Shown here piece by piece: positions 51,820 to 60,688 of a stretch of DNA of 64,000 bases. Below the pieces are notes generated by a model that did no database searches, was not told the DNA's origin, and saw nothing but the letters and a program-made list of their open reading frames with translations. The stretch comes from Rhodococcus jostii NBRC 16295 (GTDB taxonomy: Bacteria > Actinomycetota > Actinomycetes > Mycobacteriales > Mycobacteriaceae), in contig NZ_BCWY01000005.1 in NCBI RefSeq assembly GCF_001894825.1, positions 124,001-188,000 of the forward strand, in the 5' to 3' direction. The position numbers and the translations under genes are program-made. Positions within the stretch are counted from its first letter, which is position 1. Every line of letters begins with the position of its first letter.

Positions 51820-52605
51820 ATGACTTCCGACGTGGTACTCGTCCGCAAGAACGGCCCGGTCACGACGATCAGCCTGAACCGGCCCGAGGTGCGTAACGCC
51901 GTCGACCGGCCCACCGCCGAGGCTCTCACCGACGCCTTCCGGGCATTCGACGCGGACGCGGATGCATCCGTCGCGGTGCTGCACGGCGAGGGTGGAACGT
52001 TTTGTGCCGGAGCCGATCTCAAGGCCATCGCGTCGGGAACCGGAAACCGGGTGGCGCCCGACGGTGACGCACCCATGGGCATCTCCCGACTGCGGTTGTC
52101 CAAACCGGTGATCGCCGCGATCGACGGGCACGCGGTGGCCGGCGGCCTCGAACTGGCGCTGTGGGCCGACCTGCGGGTCGCCGGCGACGACGCCGTCCTC
52201 GGTGTGTTCTGCCGCCGCTGGGGTGTGCCCCTCATCGACGGCGGCACCGTCCGCCTGCCGCGACTGATCGGGGAGAGTCGCGCGATGGACCTCGTCCTCA
52301 CCGGGCGGGCCGTCGACGCCGACGAAGCCCTGAGCATCGGGCTGATCAATCGGAAGGTCGCGGCGGGCAACGCCCTCACCGCCGCCCAGCAGCTGGCCGC
52401 CGAGATCGCCGCCCTGCCCCAGGTGTGCATGCGGCAGGACCGGTTGTCGCTGCTCGAGCAGAACGGACTCACCGAGGATCAGGCGATGCTCAACGAATTC
52501 CGCCACGGCGCAACGTCGCTGGCGAACGGAACAGTCGAGGGTGCCGCCCGGTTCGCCGCCGGCGCCGGACGGCACGGGGATGCTGCGCCCGTGAGTACTT
52601 ATTAA
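51820..52605 (+). CDS. enoyl-CoA hydratase/isomerase family protein
   Basis: This 261-residue crotonase has the oxyanion-hole motifs GGTFCAGADLKAIA and IDGHAVAGGLELALW, with normal length. AGGAAAGG lies before the ATG. It is divergent from the TetR-acyl-CoA dehydrogenase operon. The last residues PVSTY and the stop are encoded by a 46-bp palindrome, so the original 3' end has been changed. The substrate is unknown. Confidence 0.9.
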   Translation: MTSDVVLVRKNGPVTTISLNRPEVRNAVDRPTAEALTDAFRAFDADADASVAVLHGEGGTFCAGADLKAIASGTGNRVAPDGDAPMGISRLRLSKPVIAAIDGHAVAGGLELALWADLRVAGDDAVLGVFCRRWGVPLIDGGTVRLPRLIGESRAMDLVLTGRAVDADEALSIGLINRKVAAGNALTAAQQLAAEIAALPQVCMRQDRLSLLEQNGLTEDQAMLNEFRHGATSLANGTVEGAARFAAGAGRHGDAAPVSTY

Positions 52606-52633
52606 CCGCCCGCGGTTAATAAGTACTCACAGG
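52588..52633. repeat. 46-bp palindromic element, copy 12
   Basis: CCCGTGAGTACTTATTAACC with the near-complement ending TAAGTACTCACAGG is close to copies 10 and 11. A small hairpin AGGTGGCGGCACCT (52631-52644) follows on the right. The element spans the end of the hydratase and the start region of the PAP2 gene. Confidence 0.9.
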
Positions 52634-52684
52634 TGGCGGCACCTTCGGCGCGCGGTCTGGTGTGCGTACCTACTCGCGCTGGCG

Positions 52685-53554
52685 GTGACGATCTACACGC
52701 TGGGGCTCCCCACCGACCGCATTTATCAGGCGACATGGATTGTCGTGGGCCTCGTCGCGTTCACGATCGACCGGCCGTGGCAGGACCATCTGCGCGTGGT
52801 GCGGGACTGGTTGCCGCTCGTCGCGGCGCTCGTCGTGTACGACCTCAGCCGGGGCTTCGCCCATCGACTCGGAATGCCCGTCCGGGCGGAAGAACTGGTG
52901 TCCGTGGAGAGCTGGCTCTTCGGCGGCGCCATCCCCACGGTCTGGTTGCAGGAGCACCTCATTGCCCCGACGGGTGAGCTGCCGTGGTGGACGCTGCTCA
53001 CCGGAATCGTCTACACCAGCCACTTCGTCGTCCCGTGGGTGGTGGCCGCCGTCTTCTATGTGTATTCCCGCAGCGTGTGGTCGGGGTACATGCTCCGCGT
53101 GCTGCTGCTGTCGTATCTCGGCCTCGTCACCTATGTCCTGCTGCCCTCCGTCCCGCCGTGGCTGGCCGCGGAGGGCGACGTGATTTCGGGCAGCGTGGGT
53201 CGTGTCGCCGGCTTCGGTTTCGGTGTCGTCCCGACGGATATCAGCACGCGATGGCTGGAGGCGCAGAGCAACCCCGTCGCGGCCCTGCCGTCGCTGCACG
53301 CGGGGTTCGCTCTGCTGGTGGCGGTGGCGCTCTGGCCGTTCGCGAAGAACGTGTGGTGGCGGGCGCTGCTGGCCGCGTATCCGCTCGCGATGGCGTTCGT
53401 ACTGGTCTACGGCGGCGAGCACTACGTCGTGGACGTTCTGGCGGGATGGGCCTATGTGGGCCTCGCGACGTTCCTCGCGCGGGCGTGGGAGGTACGCACA
53501 ACGGCGCCGCCCGGCCCGGTCGTCACCGCCGCCCGCCCGCGGCGTCGCTGGTGA
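52685..53554 (+). CDS. PAP2 family (IPC-synthase-like) membrane protein
   Basis: This 289-residue protein has six hydrophobic segments and PAP2 phosphatase motifs (ALPSLHAGFALLVAV and YGGEHYVVDVLAGWAYVG with active-site His residues). It probably acts on a lipid phosphate at the membrane. The first start codon in frame is the GTG at 52685. The frame stays open upstream and encodes a plausible first membrane segment (AVWCAYLLALAVTIYTL), but no start codon occurs before the 46-bp palindrome. The original start may have been lost when the repeat inserted. The 3' end overlaps the convergent hydrolase by 32 bases. Confidence 0.82.
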   Translation: MTIYTLGLPTDRIYQATWIVVGLVAFTIDRPWQDHLRVVRDWLPLVAALVVYDLSRGFAHRLGMPVRAEELVSVESWLFGGAIPTVWLQEHLIAPTGELPWWTLLTGIVYTSHFVVPWVVAAVFYVYSRSVWSGYMLRVLLLSYLGLVTYVLLPSVPPWLAAEGDVISGSVGRVAGFGFGVVPTDISTRWLEAQSNPVAALPSLHAGFALLVAVALWPFAKNVWWRALLAAYPLAMAFVLVYGGEHYVVDVLAGWAYVGLATFLARAWEVRTTAPPGPVVTAARPRRRW

Positions 53555-54692
53555 CCGACACCTCGTCGAGAATCGGGCGGAGGAACGGCAGGATCCGGTC
53601 GGTGATCGCCTCGTTGTAGGCGGCGGGCTGCTGGTTCGGATTGGCGTGGCCGGTTCCGTCGAGTTTCGCCACCAGCAACGCCCCGTCGGTGCCGCCGGAC
53701 TGTTCGACGAGGATCTTCTGCGTGTAGTCGACGTCGACCACCGGATCCTTCCACCCCGCCCGGGGCCGCACGAAGACGATTCCGGGCCGCGGTTTGTCGT
53801 CGCTCTCCACTGCCAGCGACTTCAGGTTGTCGATGGCACCGGACGCGACGATGGTCTTGAACTGCGATTCGATCAGCCCGTTGCTCGCCACGTCCTCCGA
53901 CAGGACCTTCTCGGTGAGGACCTCGTCGATGACGTCCCGGAACTCGTCTACATCGACGTGCGGGTACCAATCCGACTCGGTGTCCAGGAACCGGCTCTGG
54001 CGTGCCGCGGTTTCCACCACCAGGCGCATCGTCCTGCTCTCCCGGGCGCCGGGCAGCCAGCCGATCCACCGCAGCATGTCCTCACCGCTGTCCCTGCTGC
54101 CGGCCCGGACGGCGTGCAGGTCGACCGGGGTGCAGTCGAGGACCACCCCGATGAGGTTGGCGTCGGTGTCCTCGTAGATGTGCTGCGCCACCTCCAGCGC
54201 GACGACGCCGCCCATGCTGTGCCCGGACAGGACGACGTTGTCGATCCCCTCCTCGGCGGCGCGGGAGGCGATCAGCTCGCTGATCACCTTGGTGTCGATA
54301 CCGCCGTTGTCGTACTGGACCGGCCAGACCCGTCCGATGCGGTCGTACGCGGACAGCGTCCGGGCCGTGTCGGCGGCATCCTTGTTGCCCAGCCCGACCA
54401 GGTCGACGACGGCGGTGTCGTGGTCGGCCCGCGACTGCGCGTCGTACACCTCGTGGATCTGCGGCTGGGTCAGCGCGAGGCGCTCGCGTTCGGGTTGCAC
54501 GTCGTGAACCCAGTACTGGCCGCCGGCGAGGAGCAGGGGAACGGTCCCGAGCGCGACCGTCGCGAGGAGGCGCCGGGTGCGACCGAATTTCTGCCACTGG
54601 TGACCGAGCCGCGTCGCGTGCAGGCGCGCCTTGCGATGGTCGTTGCTCCAGTCGGCCACGGTGGACGGATGGCGTGTGATTCTCTCCGACAT
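53523..54692 (-). CDS. alpha/beta hydrolase with N-terminal membrane anchor
   Basis: This 389-residue protein has one hydrophobic segment near residues 42-62 (LLATVALGTVPLLLAGG) and an extracytoplasmic alpha/beta-hydrolase domain. The nucleophile elbow is LSGHSMGGVVALEVA (about residue 160), and a likely catalytic His is in KLDGTGHANPN. The substrate is unknown. It lies 58 bases after the mce-associated gene in the same direction and may belong to the end of that operon. Its 3' end overlaps PAP2. Confidence 0.85.
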   Translation of the reverse strand: MSERITRHPSTVADWSNDHRKARLHATRLGHQWQKFGRTRRLLATVALGTVPLLLAGGQYWVHDVQPERERLALTQPQIHEVYDAQSRADHDTAVVDLVGLGNKDAADTARTLSAYDRIGRVWPVQYDNGGIDTKVISELIASRAAEEGIDNVVLSGHSMGGVVALEVAQHIYEDTDANLIGVVLDCTPVDLHAVRAGSRDSGEDMLRWIGWLPGARESRTMRLVVETAARQSRFLDTESDWYPHVDVDEFRDVIDEVLTEKVLSEDVASNGLIESQFKTIVASGAIDNLKSLAVESDDKPRPGIVFVRPRAGWKDPVVDVDYTQKILVEQSGGTDGALLVAKLDGTGHANPNQQPAAYNEAITDRILPFLRPILDEVSVTSDAAGGRR

Positions 54693-54750
54693 CCACTCCG
54701 ATGGTACGCGCGGGAGCGGAGTGGCCGCGTGGCACGGAAGTTACGGTGCG

Positions 54751-55308
54751 TTACAGCAGTTGAACATTCGAGAGTTTCCAGCTGTCGCCCTCGTGGACCA
54801 GCGACAGTTGCATCCTGTTCCGATCGACGCGAGGTTCGGGGGAGTTGGAGTTGGTGACCGTCTGGTCGAGGAAGACCAGGACTTCGGCGGCGTCCTGATC
54901 GCCGCTCGCCAACCCGGCCTGGACGATCTGGGCGGACGACGTGGCCTGGTACTGGACGATCATGTCGCGCAGGTTCGACGCCACCTGCGAATACTGTCCG
55001 GCGAATTCGCCGACGGAGTTGCTCTTGACCATCGACAGGTTGGTGTCGAGGTCTTGGTAACTGTAGGTCGCGAGGTCGGTGGCGTATTGCCGGCCGGCGT
55101 CGAGCGCGGACGTCCTCGCCCGGTCGGTCTGCTGGTTCTGCCACAGCGTGAACGAACCCCAGCCGAGGACGGCGAGGAGGGCGACCACCCCGAGCAGCAC
55201 GACCGCGGACGGGCGGCGCTTCAGCCGGTCGCGGAGTGAGCGTGTGCCGGGGGACGGGTCCGGCACGGTGTCGGTGGTCGTGTCGTCTACTGCTGTCGTG
55301 TCGGTCAT
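54751..55308 (-). CDS. Mce-associated membrane protein
   Basis: This 185-residue protein has one membrane segment (SAVVLLGVVALLAVLGWGSF, about residues 34-53) and an extracytoplasmic helical domain of the Mas/Mam type, which stabilises Mce complexes. The ATG overlaps the mceF stop by four bases. It ends the mce operon proper. Confidence 0.88.
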   Translation of the reverse strand: MTDTTAVDDTTTDTVPDPSPGTRSLRDRLKRRPSAVVLLGVVALLAVLGWGSFTLWQNQQTDRARTSALDAGRQYATDLATYSYQDLDTNLSMVKSNSVGEFAGQYSQVASNLRDMIVQYQATSSAQIVQAGLASGDQDAAEVLVFLDQTVTNSNSPEPRVDRNRMQLSLVHEGDSWKLSNVQLL

Positions 55309-56552
55309 TGTGTTCCTTGGAGTAGGAGGGCTGCCCACGATTGGTCACCGAGGATCTGTTGTTGTCCGCCCGACAGTCCCATCCGGACGGCGGTGCCGTC
55401 GCCGGTGGGGATGCGCCCGGAACCCGGGTCGTAGGAGGTGATTCCGGAGAAGTCGCCCGGATCGCCGGCGGGGTGCGGCACGTTCTGGGAGCCGCGCTGC
55501 TGCACGTCGCCCGAGTGGTCCGTGCAGTGCTGATCTCTGTTCAGTTCGGTAGGGCTGGTGTCCTGCACCGACCGCCGTTCGGTGTCGTAGAAACAGACCG
55601 GGCCGACGGCGGTGATCAGATTCAGCTGAGCCCTGCCGTCTTTCACGACGCTGCCGAGGCGGTTGAAGCCGTTCGGGACCGCGACCAGGAGCGCGTCGAG
55701 TGCCGGTATCCGCGCCGCGACGATCTGCGAGGACGTCACCGAGTTCGTCAACAGCAGCGCGAACGGTTCGCGGTTCTCCTCGAGGAGCGGTGCTACCTGG
55801 TTGGCGAGGATCGACGGCGTCCGATCGAGGAGGGCGCGGATGTCGGGGTCGGCGTCGCGTACCTGATCGGTGATCTGCCGTAGAGACTGGGCGATCTGCG
55901 GTAGTGCCTGCACGTTGTCCTCGTTGGCGTCGAACAGCTTTCGCGAGTTCGACGTCAAGGCCGTGAGCTTTGGCTGGTTCACCTCGATCATGCGGACGAG
56001 AGTGCCGAAGTTGTCGACCGTCCGGCGCAGTTCCGGTCCGATTCCGCGCAGTCCGTCTCCCAATTCTGCGGCAAGGGAACGTAACTCGTCGGGGTCGACC
56101 GTGTCGGCGATGGCGTCGAAGTTCGTGATGAGCGTCCCGAGCGGGACGGGAACGCTGGTCCGCTCGCGGGGTATCGACGATCCGTCCTCCAGATACGGGC
56201 CGCCGTCGGACTCCGAGGACAGCTGCATTTTGAGGACGGGCGCCGCCGTGTCCTGGACCACTGCGGCGACGGCGTCGCCGGGAATCGACACGTTCCGGCG
56301 AAGGGCGAGTGTCAGTTCGACGGTGGAGCGATCGTCCGACACGGTGACGGTACCGACCTTGCCGACGGTGACACCGCGGTACGCCACCTCGGAGCCGACG
56401 GCCAGGCCCGCACTGTTCTCCATCACGACGGTGACGTCGTAACCCGAGGACAACGGGTCGGGGCCGCCGACCTGATCGATCACATATACCGAGCTGACCA
56501 CGGCGAGCACCAGGAAGACGATGATCTCGAAATACACGGTCCGGTTTCTCAT
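55305..56552 (-). CDS. mceF: MCE family protein MceF
   Basis: This 415-residue protein has an N-terminal membrane anchor (IIVFLVLAVVSSVYVID) and the MCE domain (SGYDVTVVMENSAGLAVGSE) followed by a long helical region. It forms one of the six subunits of a hexameric lipid-transport ring or tunnel across the envelope. It has a low-complexity polar end. It overlaps mceE and the mas gene by four bases each. As the last of the six, it is assigned F by order. Confidence 0.88.
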   Translation of the reverse strand: MRNRTVYFEIIVFLVLAVVSSVYVIDQVGGPDPLSSGYDVTVVMENSAGLAVGSEVAYRGVTVGKVGTVTVSDDRSTVELTLALRRNVSIPGDAVAAVVQDTAAPVLKMQLSSESDGGPYLEDGSSIPRERTSVPVPLGTLITNFDAIADTVDPDELRSLAAELGDGLRGIGPELRRTVDNFGTLVRMIEVNQPKLTALTSNSRKLFDANEDNVQALPQIAQSLRQITDQVRDADPDIRALLDRTPSILANQVAPLLEENREPFALLLTNSVTSSQIVAARIPALDALLVAVPNGFNRLGSVVKDGRAQLNLITAVGPVCFYDTERRSVQDTSPTELNRDQHCTDHSGDVQQRGSQNVPHPAGDPGDFSGITSYDPGSGRIPTGDGTAVRMGLSGGQQQILGDQSWAALLLQGTQ

Positions 56553-57604
56553 CGGATTCCCCCGGACATCAGCTGACCGAGCCCGGCCGCCACGGGTGCG
56601 GGGACCGGTGGGGCGGCGCCGGGAATGAGCTCGTTCAGCAGTCCCTCGACCGTTCCCTGCACGTCGACGTTCAGGTCGATGTTGACGTAGTCGCCGGGCG
56701 CCGCCCGCTGCACCAGGTCGCGCGCGTCTTCGAGTCTGCTCATGGTGTCCGCGAGGGTGGGACCCATCGCCGCGAACTGGTCGAGGATCGGCTGCAACCG
56801 GTCGACGATGTCGACGATCTGGTCCTCGGACCGGGCGAGCACGGCATTGGTCTGCACGCTCAGCGCGTTCGACCGGTCCATCAGCCCGAGGATGTTCTCG
56901 CGTTGTGCGCTCAGCACGTTCAATGCGGGCGCCGCCGCGCGCAGGCCCTCGTCGATGGTGCCGGTCTCGGCCGCGACGGTCGCGGACAACTGCTGCAGCG
57001 AGTCGATGGCCGTGTCGATCGAGGCCTGTCTGCTCTCGAACGTGCCCAGCAGGTGGTCCAGCCGGGACAGCAGGTCCCGCACCACGTCCTCCCGCCCGCC
57101 CAGGACGAGGTTCGACTCCTCGACGATCGTCTTCACCTGGGCTATCCCGCTGCCGTTCAACAGGGTTCCGACGGCTGCGAGCAGTTGGGCCACCTCCGGA
57201 CCGCGCGCGGTCGAGGAAGAGTCGAGTGTGGAACCGGGGGCGAGCACCGGCCCGTCCGACTCTTCCGGCAGCTGCAGGTTCACGAAGGCGTCACCGATCG
57301 GGGTGGTCAGTTCGATGCGCGCGGTGGTGTCGGACGGCAGCTCGATGTCGCTCTGGATGTCGGTCCGGACGACGGCGCGGAAATTGTCGACGGTCATCGA
57401 GCTCACCCGACCGACGATTGCCTGCCCGATGCGGACCTCGCCGCCGACCGGGAGCAGGGAGGCGTCCGCGAACTCCATGGTGAGCGGGTAGGAGTCGCCG
57501 TCGACGGTGCGCCCGACCGGCAGGTGCTGGAAGTTGGCGCTGCACCCCGACAGGACCGCGACGGCTGCCGCCGCCGTGACACAGACGCGCAAGGGCCGCG
57601 TCAT
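56549..57604 (-). CDS. mceE: MCE family lipoprotein MceE
   Basis: This 351-residue MCE subunit begins MTRPLRVCVTAAAAVAVLSG and has a lipobox Cys in LSGCSA. The lipoprotein signal is the feature that identifies MceE. The MCE domain starts SYPLTMEFADASLLPVGGEV. It overlaps mceD and mceF by four bases each. Confidence 0.9.
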   Translation of the reverse strand: MTRPLRVCVTAAAAVAVLSGCSANFQHLPVGRTVDGDSYPLTMEFADASLLPVGGEVRIGQAIVGRVSSMTVDNFRAVVRTDIQSDIELPSDTTARIELTTPIGDAFVNLQLPEESDGPVLAPGSTLDSSSTARGPEVAQLLAAVGTLLNGSGIAQVKTIVEESNLVLGGREDVVRDLLSRLDHLLGTFESRQASIDTAIDSLQQLSATVAAETGTIDEGLRAAAPALNVLSAQRENILGLMDRSNALSVQTNAVLARSEDQIVDIVDRLQPILDQFAAMGPTLADTMSRLEDARDLVQRAAPGDYVNIDLNVDVQGTVEGLLNELIPGAAPPVPAPVAAGLGQLMSGGIR

Positions 57605-58689
57605 CGTCCACCGCCGAGGATGGTGGCGAGGTCGGTGCCCTCCGGGTCGGGGGGAAATTCGATGGGATTGACCAGCCCGGGGCCCTGGCACAACGGGATC
57701 GGCAGCTTGTCGCACAACGCCTTGGTGGCGGGGAACTGCGACAGGTTGGCCGACACGTCGAGGCGGACCCGTGCCCGGCCCTGGTCGTCGACCAGGTTGG
57801 CGACGTTCTCGAAACCGGTGGGCGCGGTGTCGAGGATCTCCTTCAGTTGCTCCTGTTTGGTGGCGATCGACCCGGTCAATTCCCCGAGTCGGGCGATGTC
57901 CCCGGTGAGCCCGGCGCCGTGGGCGGAGAGGAGAGCCGAGACCTGCCCGAGGACGTCGGTGAGCGAGGACAGCGCGCCGGTGATGTCTTCGCGCTGCGCG
58001 GAGAACTGGTCGGCGGTCACGGTGATCGAGTCGACGAGGGAGTCGACCGTTCCCTGATTGTCCGAGATCGTCTGGACCAGGATCGAGAGGCTGTCGACGA
58101 GCGCCGTGATGTCGCCGGACTCCCCGGCCACCACGGAACTGGCCTGGGAGATGGTGGCGACCGCGTCGCGGAAGGGCTGCCCGTTGCCGTCGAGCGCGGT
58201 GGCGGTGGTGTGCAGCAGGTCGCCGATCCCGGCGCCGGCGTCGGTGGAATTCGGTCCGAGCGCCACCGTGAGGTCGTTGACGGACCGAGTGAGCTGATCC
58301 CACGTGAGCGGCGCGTGAGTCCGTTCGACGGGGATCACCGCACCGTCCGGGAGGACGGGGCCGTCGACGTAGCCGGGATCGAGTTCGATCGTGCGGTCGC
58401 TGATCACGGACGGCGACATCACCCACGCCTCGGCGTCCGCCGGGATCCTCGTACCCCGGGGAAGACTCATCACCACCTGAACCCGCGAGCCGACGGGGTC
58501 GACCTCCGTGATCCGACCGGTCGGCACACCGAGCACCGTCACCTTGTTGCCCGGAAAGACGGCGTCCGTCTGCGTGAACTCCGCAATGACCGTCATGGTC
58601 GAATCCGGTGAGGCCACGTAGTAGACCAGGCCGGCCGCGGCGCAGACCACGGCGCCGAGCGCGGCGAGCCGGATCGCTGTTCGTCTCAT
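57601..58689 (-). CDS. mceD: MCE family protein MceD
   Basis: This 362-residue MCE subunit has an N-terminal anchor (LAALGAVVCAAAGLVYYV) and the MCE domain (MTVIAEFTQTDAVFPGNKVT). The end is proline rich (PIEFPPDPEGTD), as usual for MceD. Coupled with neighbours by TGATG (mceC) and ATGA (mceE) overlaps. Confidence 0.88.
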   Translation of the reverse strand: MRRTAIRLAALGAVVCAAAGLVYYVASPDSTMTVIAEFTQTDAVFPGNKVTVLGVPTGRITEVDPVGSRVQVVMSLPRGTRIPADAEAWVMSPSVISDRTIELDPGYVDGPVLPDGAVIPVERTHAPLTWDQLTRSVNDLTVALGPNSTDAGAGIGDLLHTTATALDGNGQPFRDAVATISQASSVVAGESGDITALVDSLSILVQTISDNQGTVDSLVDSITVTADQFSAQREDITGALSSLTDVLGQVSALLSAHGAGLTGDIARLGELTGSIATKQEQLKEILDTAPTGFENVANLVDDQGRARVRLDVSANLSQFPATKALCDKLPIPLCQGPGLVNPIEFPPDPEGTDLATILGGGR

Positions 58690-59681
58690 CAGCGGCACCC
58701 CTGCACCAGGCCGACGACGCACAACCAGTTGTCCGGGATGAGCGTCGCGGGGGAGTTGAGGTCGAGCCAGTTGCCGTTTCCGGTGGCGTTGGTGACGTAC
58801 CGGACGCTGGGCGCGAAATTGTCGAGCAGGGTGGTCAGCGCCTGTTCGTTGTCCGTCAGCACGGCGGTGACACTGTCGAGTTTCGTGGTCACCGCGTCCA
58901 TCAGCGGCTGGTTGTCGCCGAGGAACTGCGCCGCGCTGTCGGTGAGCCGATGCACGTCCACGAGCAGGGCGTTGATGACGGCGCGGCGTTCGGCGAGCAC
59001 CGTGGTGAGGAGGTCGGCGTTGCCGAGCAGCGTGACGAGGGTGTCCTTCTGCTCCACCAGTGTCCGGGTGGTCGCCTGGGCCTGGGTGAGGAGGCTGCCG
59101 ATGGCGTCGGTGTTGTGGGTGACCATCGCGCCGATGCCGCTGAGCCCGTCGAGGGCCCGCCCCACCAGGGCCGGATCGTCGGGGGTCACCTGCGCCATGG
59201 TGTCGACCATCGCGCGTAGTTGCGTGAGGTCGAGGTTCTCGGTCGTGCCGCGGGCGCTGCGCCCGAGGTCGTCGAGGGTGAACGGGACGCTCGTGCGGTC
59301 GAGGGGGATGGTGGCGCCCGGCTCGAGCCGGCCCGCTCCTGCGGGCACGAGATCGAGGGACCTCCGGCCGAGCACCGTGAAGATCTTGATCGCCGCGGTC
59401 GACCGGTCGCCGAGGACGACGCCGTCGTCGAGCCGGAATCCGACGTCGACCGTGTTGCCGCGCACCGTCATCGACGTGACGATCCCGCTCGCCACCCCGG
59501 CCACATTGACGGGGTCGTCGGGCTGCAACCCCGTCGCGTTGGCGACCACGGCGTGGTACTCCGCGGTCTTGCCGGCGAGGATCAGTTTCGGCACTCCGAG
59601 CGCGGCCAGGACCACCGCGATAGCCGTGAGCAGGCACAGCACTCCGGCCCGGGCCGGGTGCCGCACGGTGAGCCAGTTCAT
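58689..59681 (-). CDS. mceC: MCE family protein MceC
   Basis: This 330-residue MCE subunit has an anchor (GVLCLLTAIAVVLAALGV) and the domain TAEYHAVVANATGLQPDDPV. Its end is NWLCVVGLVQGCR, with two cysteines typical of MceB/MceC. The ATG at 59681 is chosen because it overlaps the mceB stop by four bases; a GTG six bases earlier is possible. Confidence 0.88.
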   Translation of the reverse strand: MNWLTVRHPARAGVLCLLTAIAVVLAALGVPKLILAGKTAEYHAVVANATGLQPDDPVNVAGVASGIVTSMTVRGNTVDVGFRLDDGVVLGDRSTAAIKIFTVLGRRSLDLVPAGAGRLEPGATIPLDRTSVPFTLDDLGRSARGTTENLDLTQLRAMVDTMAQVTPDDPALVGRALDGLSGIGAMVTHNTDAIGSLLTQAQATTRTLVEQKDTLVTLLGNADLLTTVLAERRAVINALLVDVHRLTDSAAQFLGDNQPLMDAVTTKLDSVTAVLTDNEQALTTLLDNFAPSVRYVTNATGNGNWLDLNSPATLIPDNWLCVVGLVQGCR

Positions 59682-60688
59682 CGGCACACCGCCGATCGTT
59701 GCGGCCCCTCGAGCGACGCCGACCGGCCGAGCGCGCTGAACCGAAAGTTGCAGAGGTAGACGTTCACCCAGCTTCCGTAGCTCGCCGCGACACCGAGTTC
59801 GGTGAACAACTCGTCGAACGCGACCACTCCGGCGTGCAGGCTCGCCTGGTTGGCGATCACCACGTCCGACGTGGCGTCGAGCGATTCGAGGGTGGGCGTC
59901 AGCTGCGGTTCGACCTCGTAGAGGAGGTCGGCGAGGCCGCCGGCGAGTGCGCTCGCCGAATCCAGCGTCTGCGCGATCTGCTCTCGATCCTCGGCGAGCC
60001 CGGCGACGAAGGTGTTCAAGGACGTGATCATCTCCACGAAGTGCGGCCGGTTGTCCATCGTCACTCTCAGAACGGAATTCAGGTTGGTGAGCAGTTCGTC
60101 GACCACCGCGTCCTTGGACGCGAGGTTCTCCGTGACGGCCACGGTCTTTCGCAGCAGGCTGTCGACGGTGGCGCCCTGTCCCTGGAACACCCGGACGATC
60201 TCGGTGGCCAGTTGGTTGACCTCGGTGGGATCGAGTGCGTCGAACAGTGGCCGGAAGCCGCCGAGCACGGACGTCAGGTCGAGGGCGGGTTGGGTCCGCT
60301 CGACGGGAATGGTGCCACCGGCAGCGAGGACGGCGGACGTCGCGGGGCCGGTCGGCCCGGGCTCGAGCGTGACGGCCCTTGAACCGAGCAGGTCGGCGTA
60401 TCGGACGACGGCCCTGCCGTTCGCCGGAATACGCTGTGCAGCCTCGACTTCGAAGCTGACCACCGCCTGACCGCCGTGCAGTTCGACGCCCTCGACCCGG
60501 CCCACCCGGACGCCGGAGATCTGCACGTCACTGCCCGGGACGAGCCCGGTGGCGTCGGTGAACACCGCGCGGTATTCGACCGCCGAACCGGATACCGGGT
60601 TGATGAGGGTGCTGAGCACGACAACGGTTCCGGCCAGCGAGAGCGCGGCGAAGAGCGTGAAGCGGATGAGACTCGACCGGACCGTCAT
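59678..60688 (-). CDS. mceB: MCE family protein MceB
   Basis: This 336-residue MCE subunit has an anchor (LIRFTLFAALSLAGTVVVLS) and the domain AVEYRAVFTDATGLVPGSDV. The C-terminal YGSWVNVYLCNFRFS motif with its cysteine is characteristic of MceB. It overlaps mceA by one base and mceC by four. Confidence 0.9.
   Translation of the reverse strand: MTVRSSLIRFTLFAALSLAGTVVVLSTLINPVSGSAVEYRAVFTDATGLVPGSDVQISGVRVGRVEGVELHGGQAVVSFEVEAAQRIPANGRAVVRYADLLGSRAVTLEPGPTGPATSAVLAAGGTIPVERTQPALDLTSVLGGFRPLFDALDPTEVNQLATEIVRVFQGQGATVDSLLRKTVAVTENLASKDAVVDELLTNLNSVLRVTMDNRPHFVEMITSLNTFVAGLAEDREQIAQTLDSASALAGGLADLLYEVEPQLTPTLESLDATSDVVIANQASLHAGVVAFDELFTELGVAASYGSWVNVYLCNFRFSALGRSASLEGPQRSAVCR

Noticed and set aside
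49495-52575. An open frame that extends the acyl-CoA dehydrogenase upstream to 1026 codons
   Set aside because: The upstream part is an antisense and out-of-frame shadow of the TetR and enoyl-CoA hydratase genes. The true start at 51132 is marked by an ATGA overlap.
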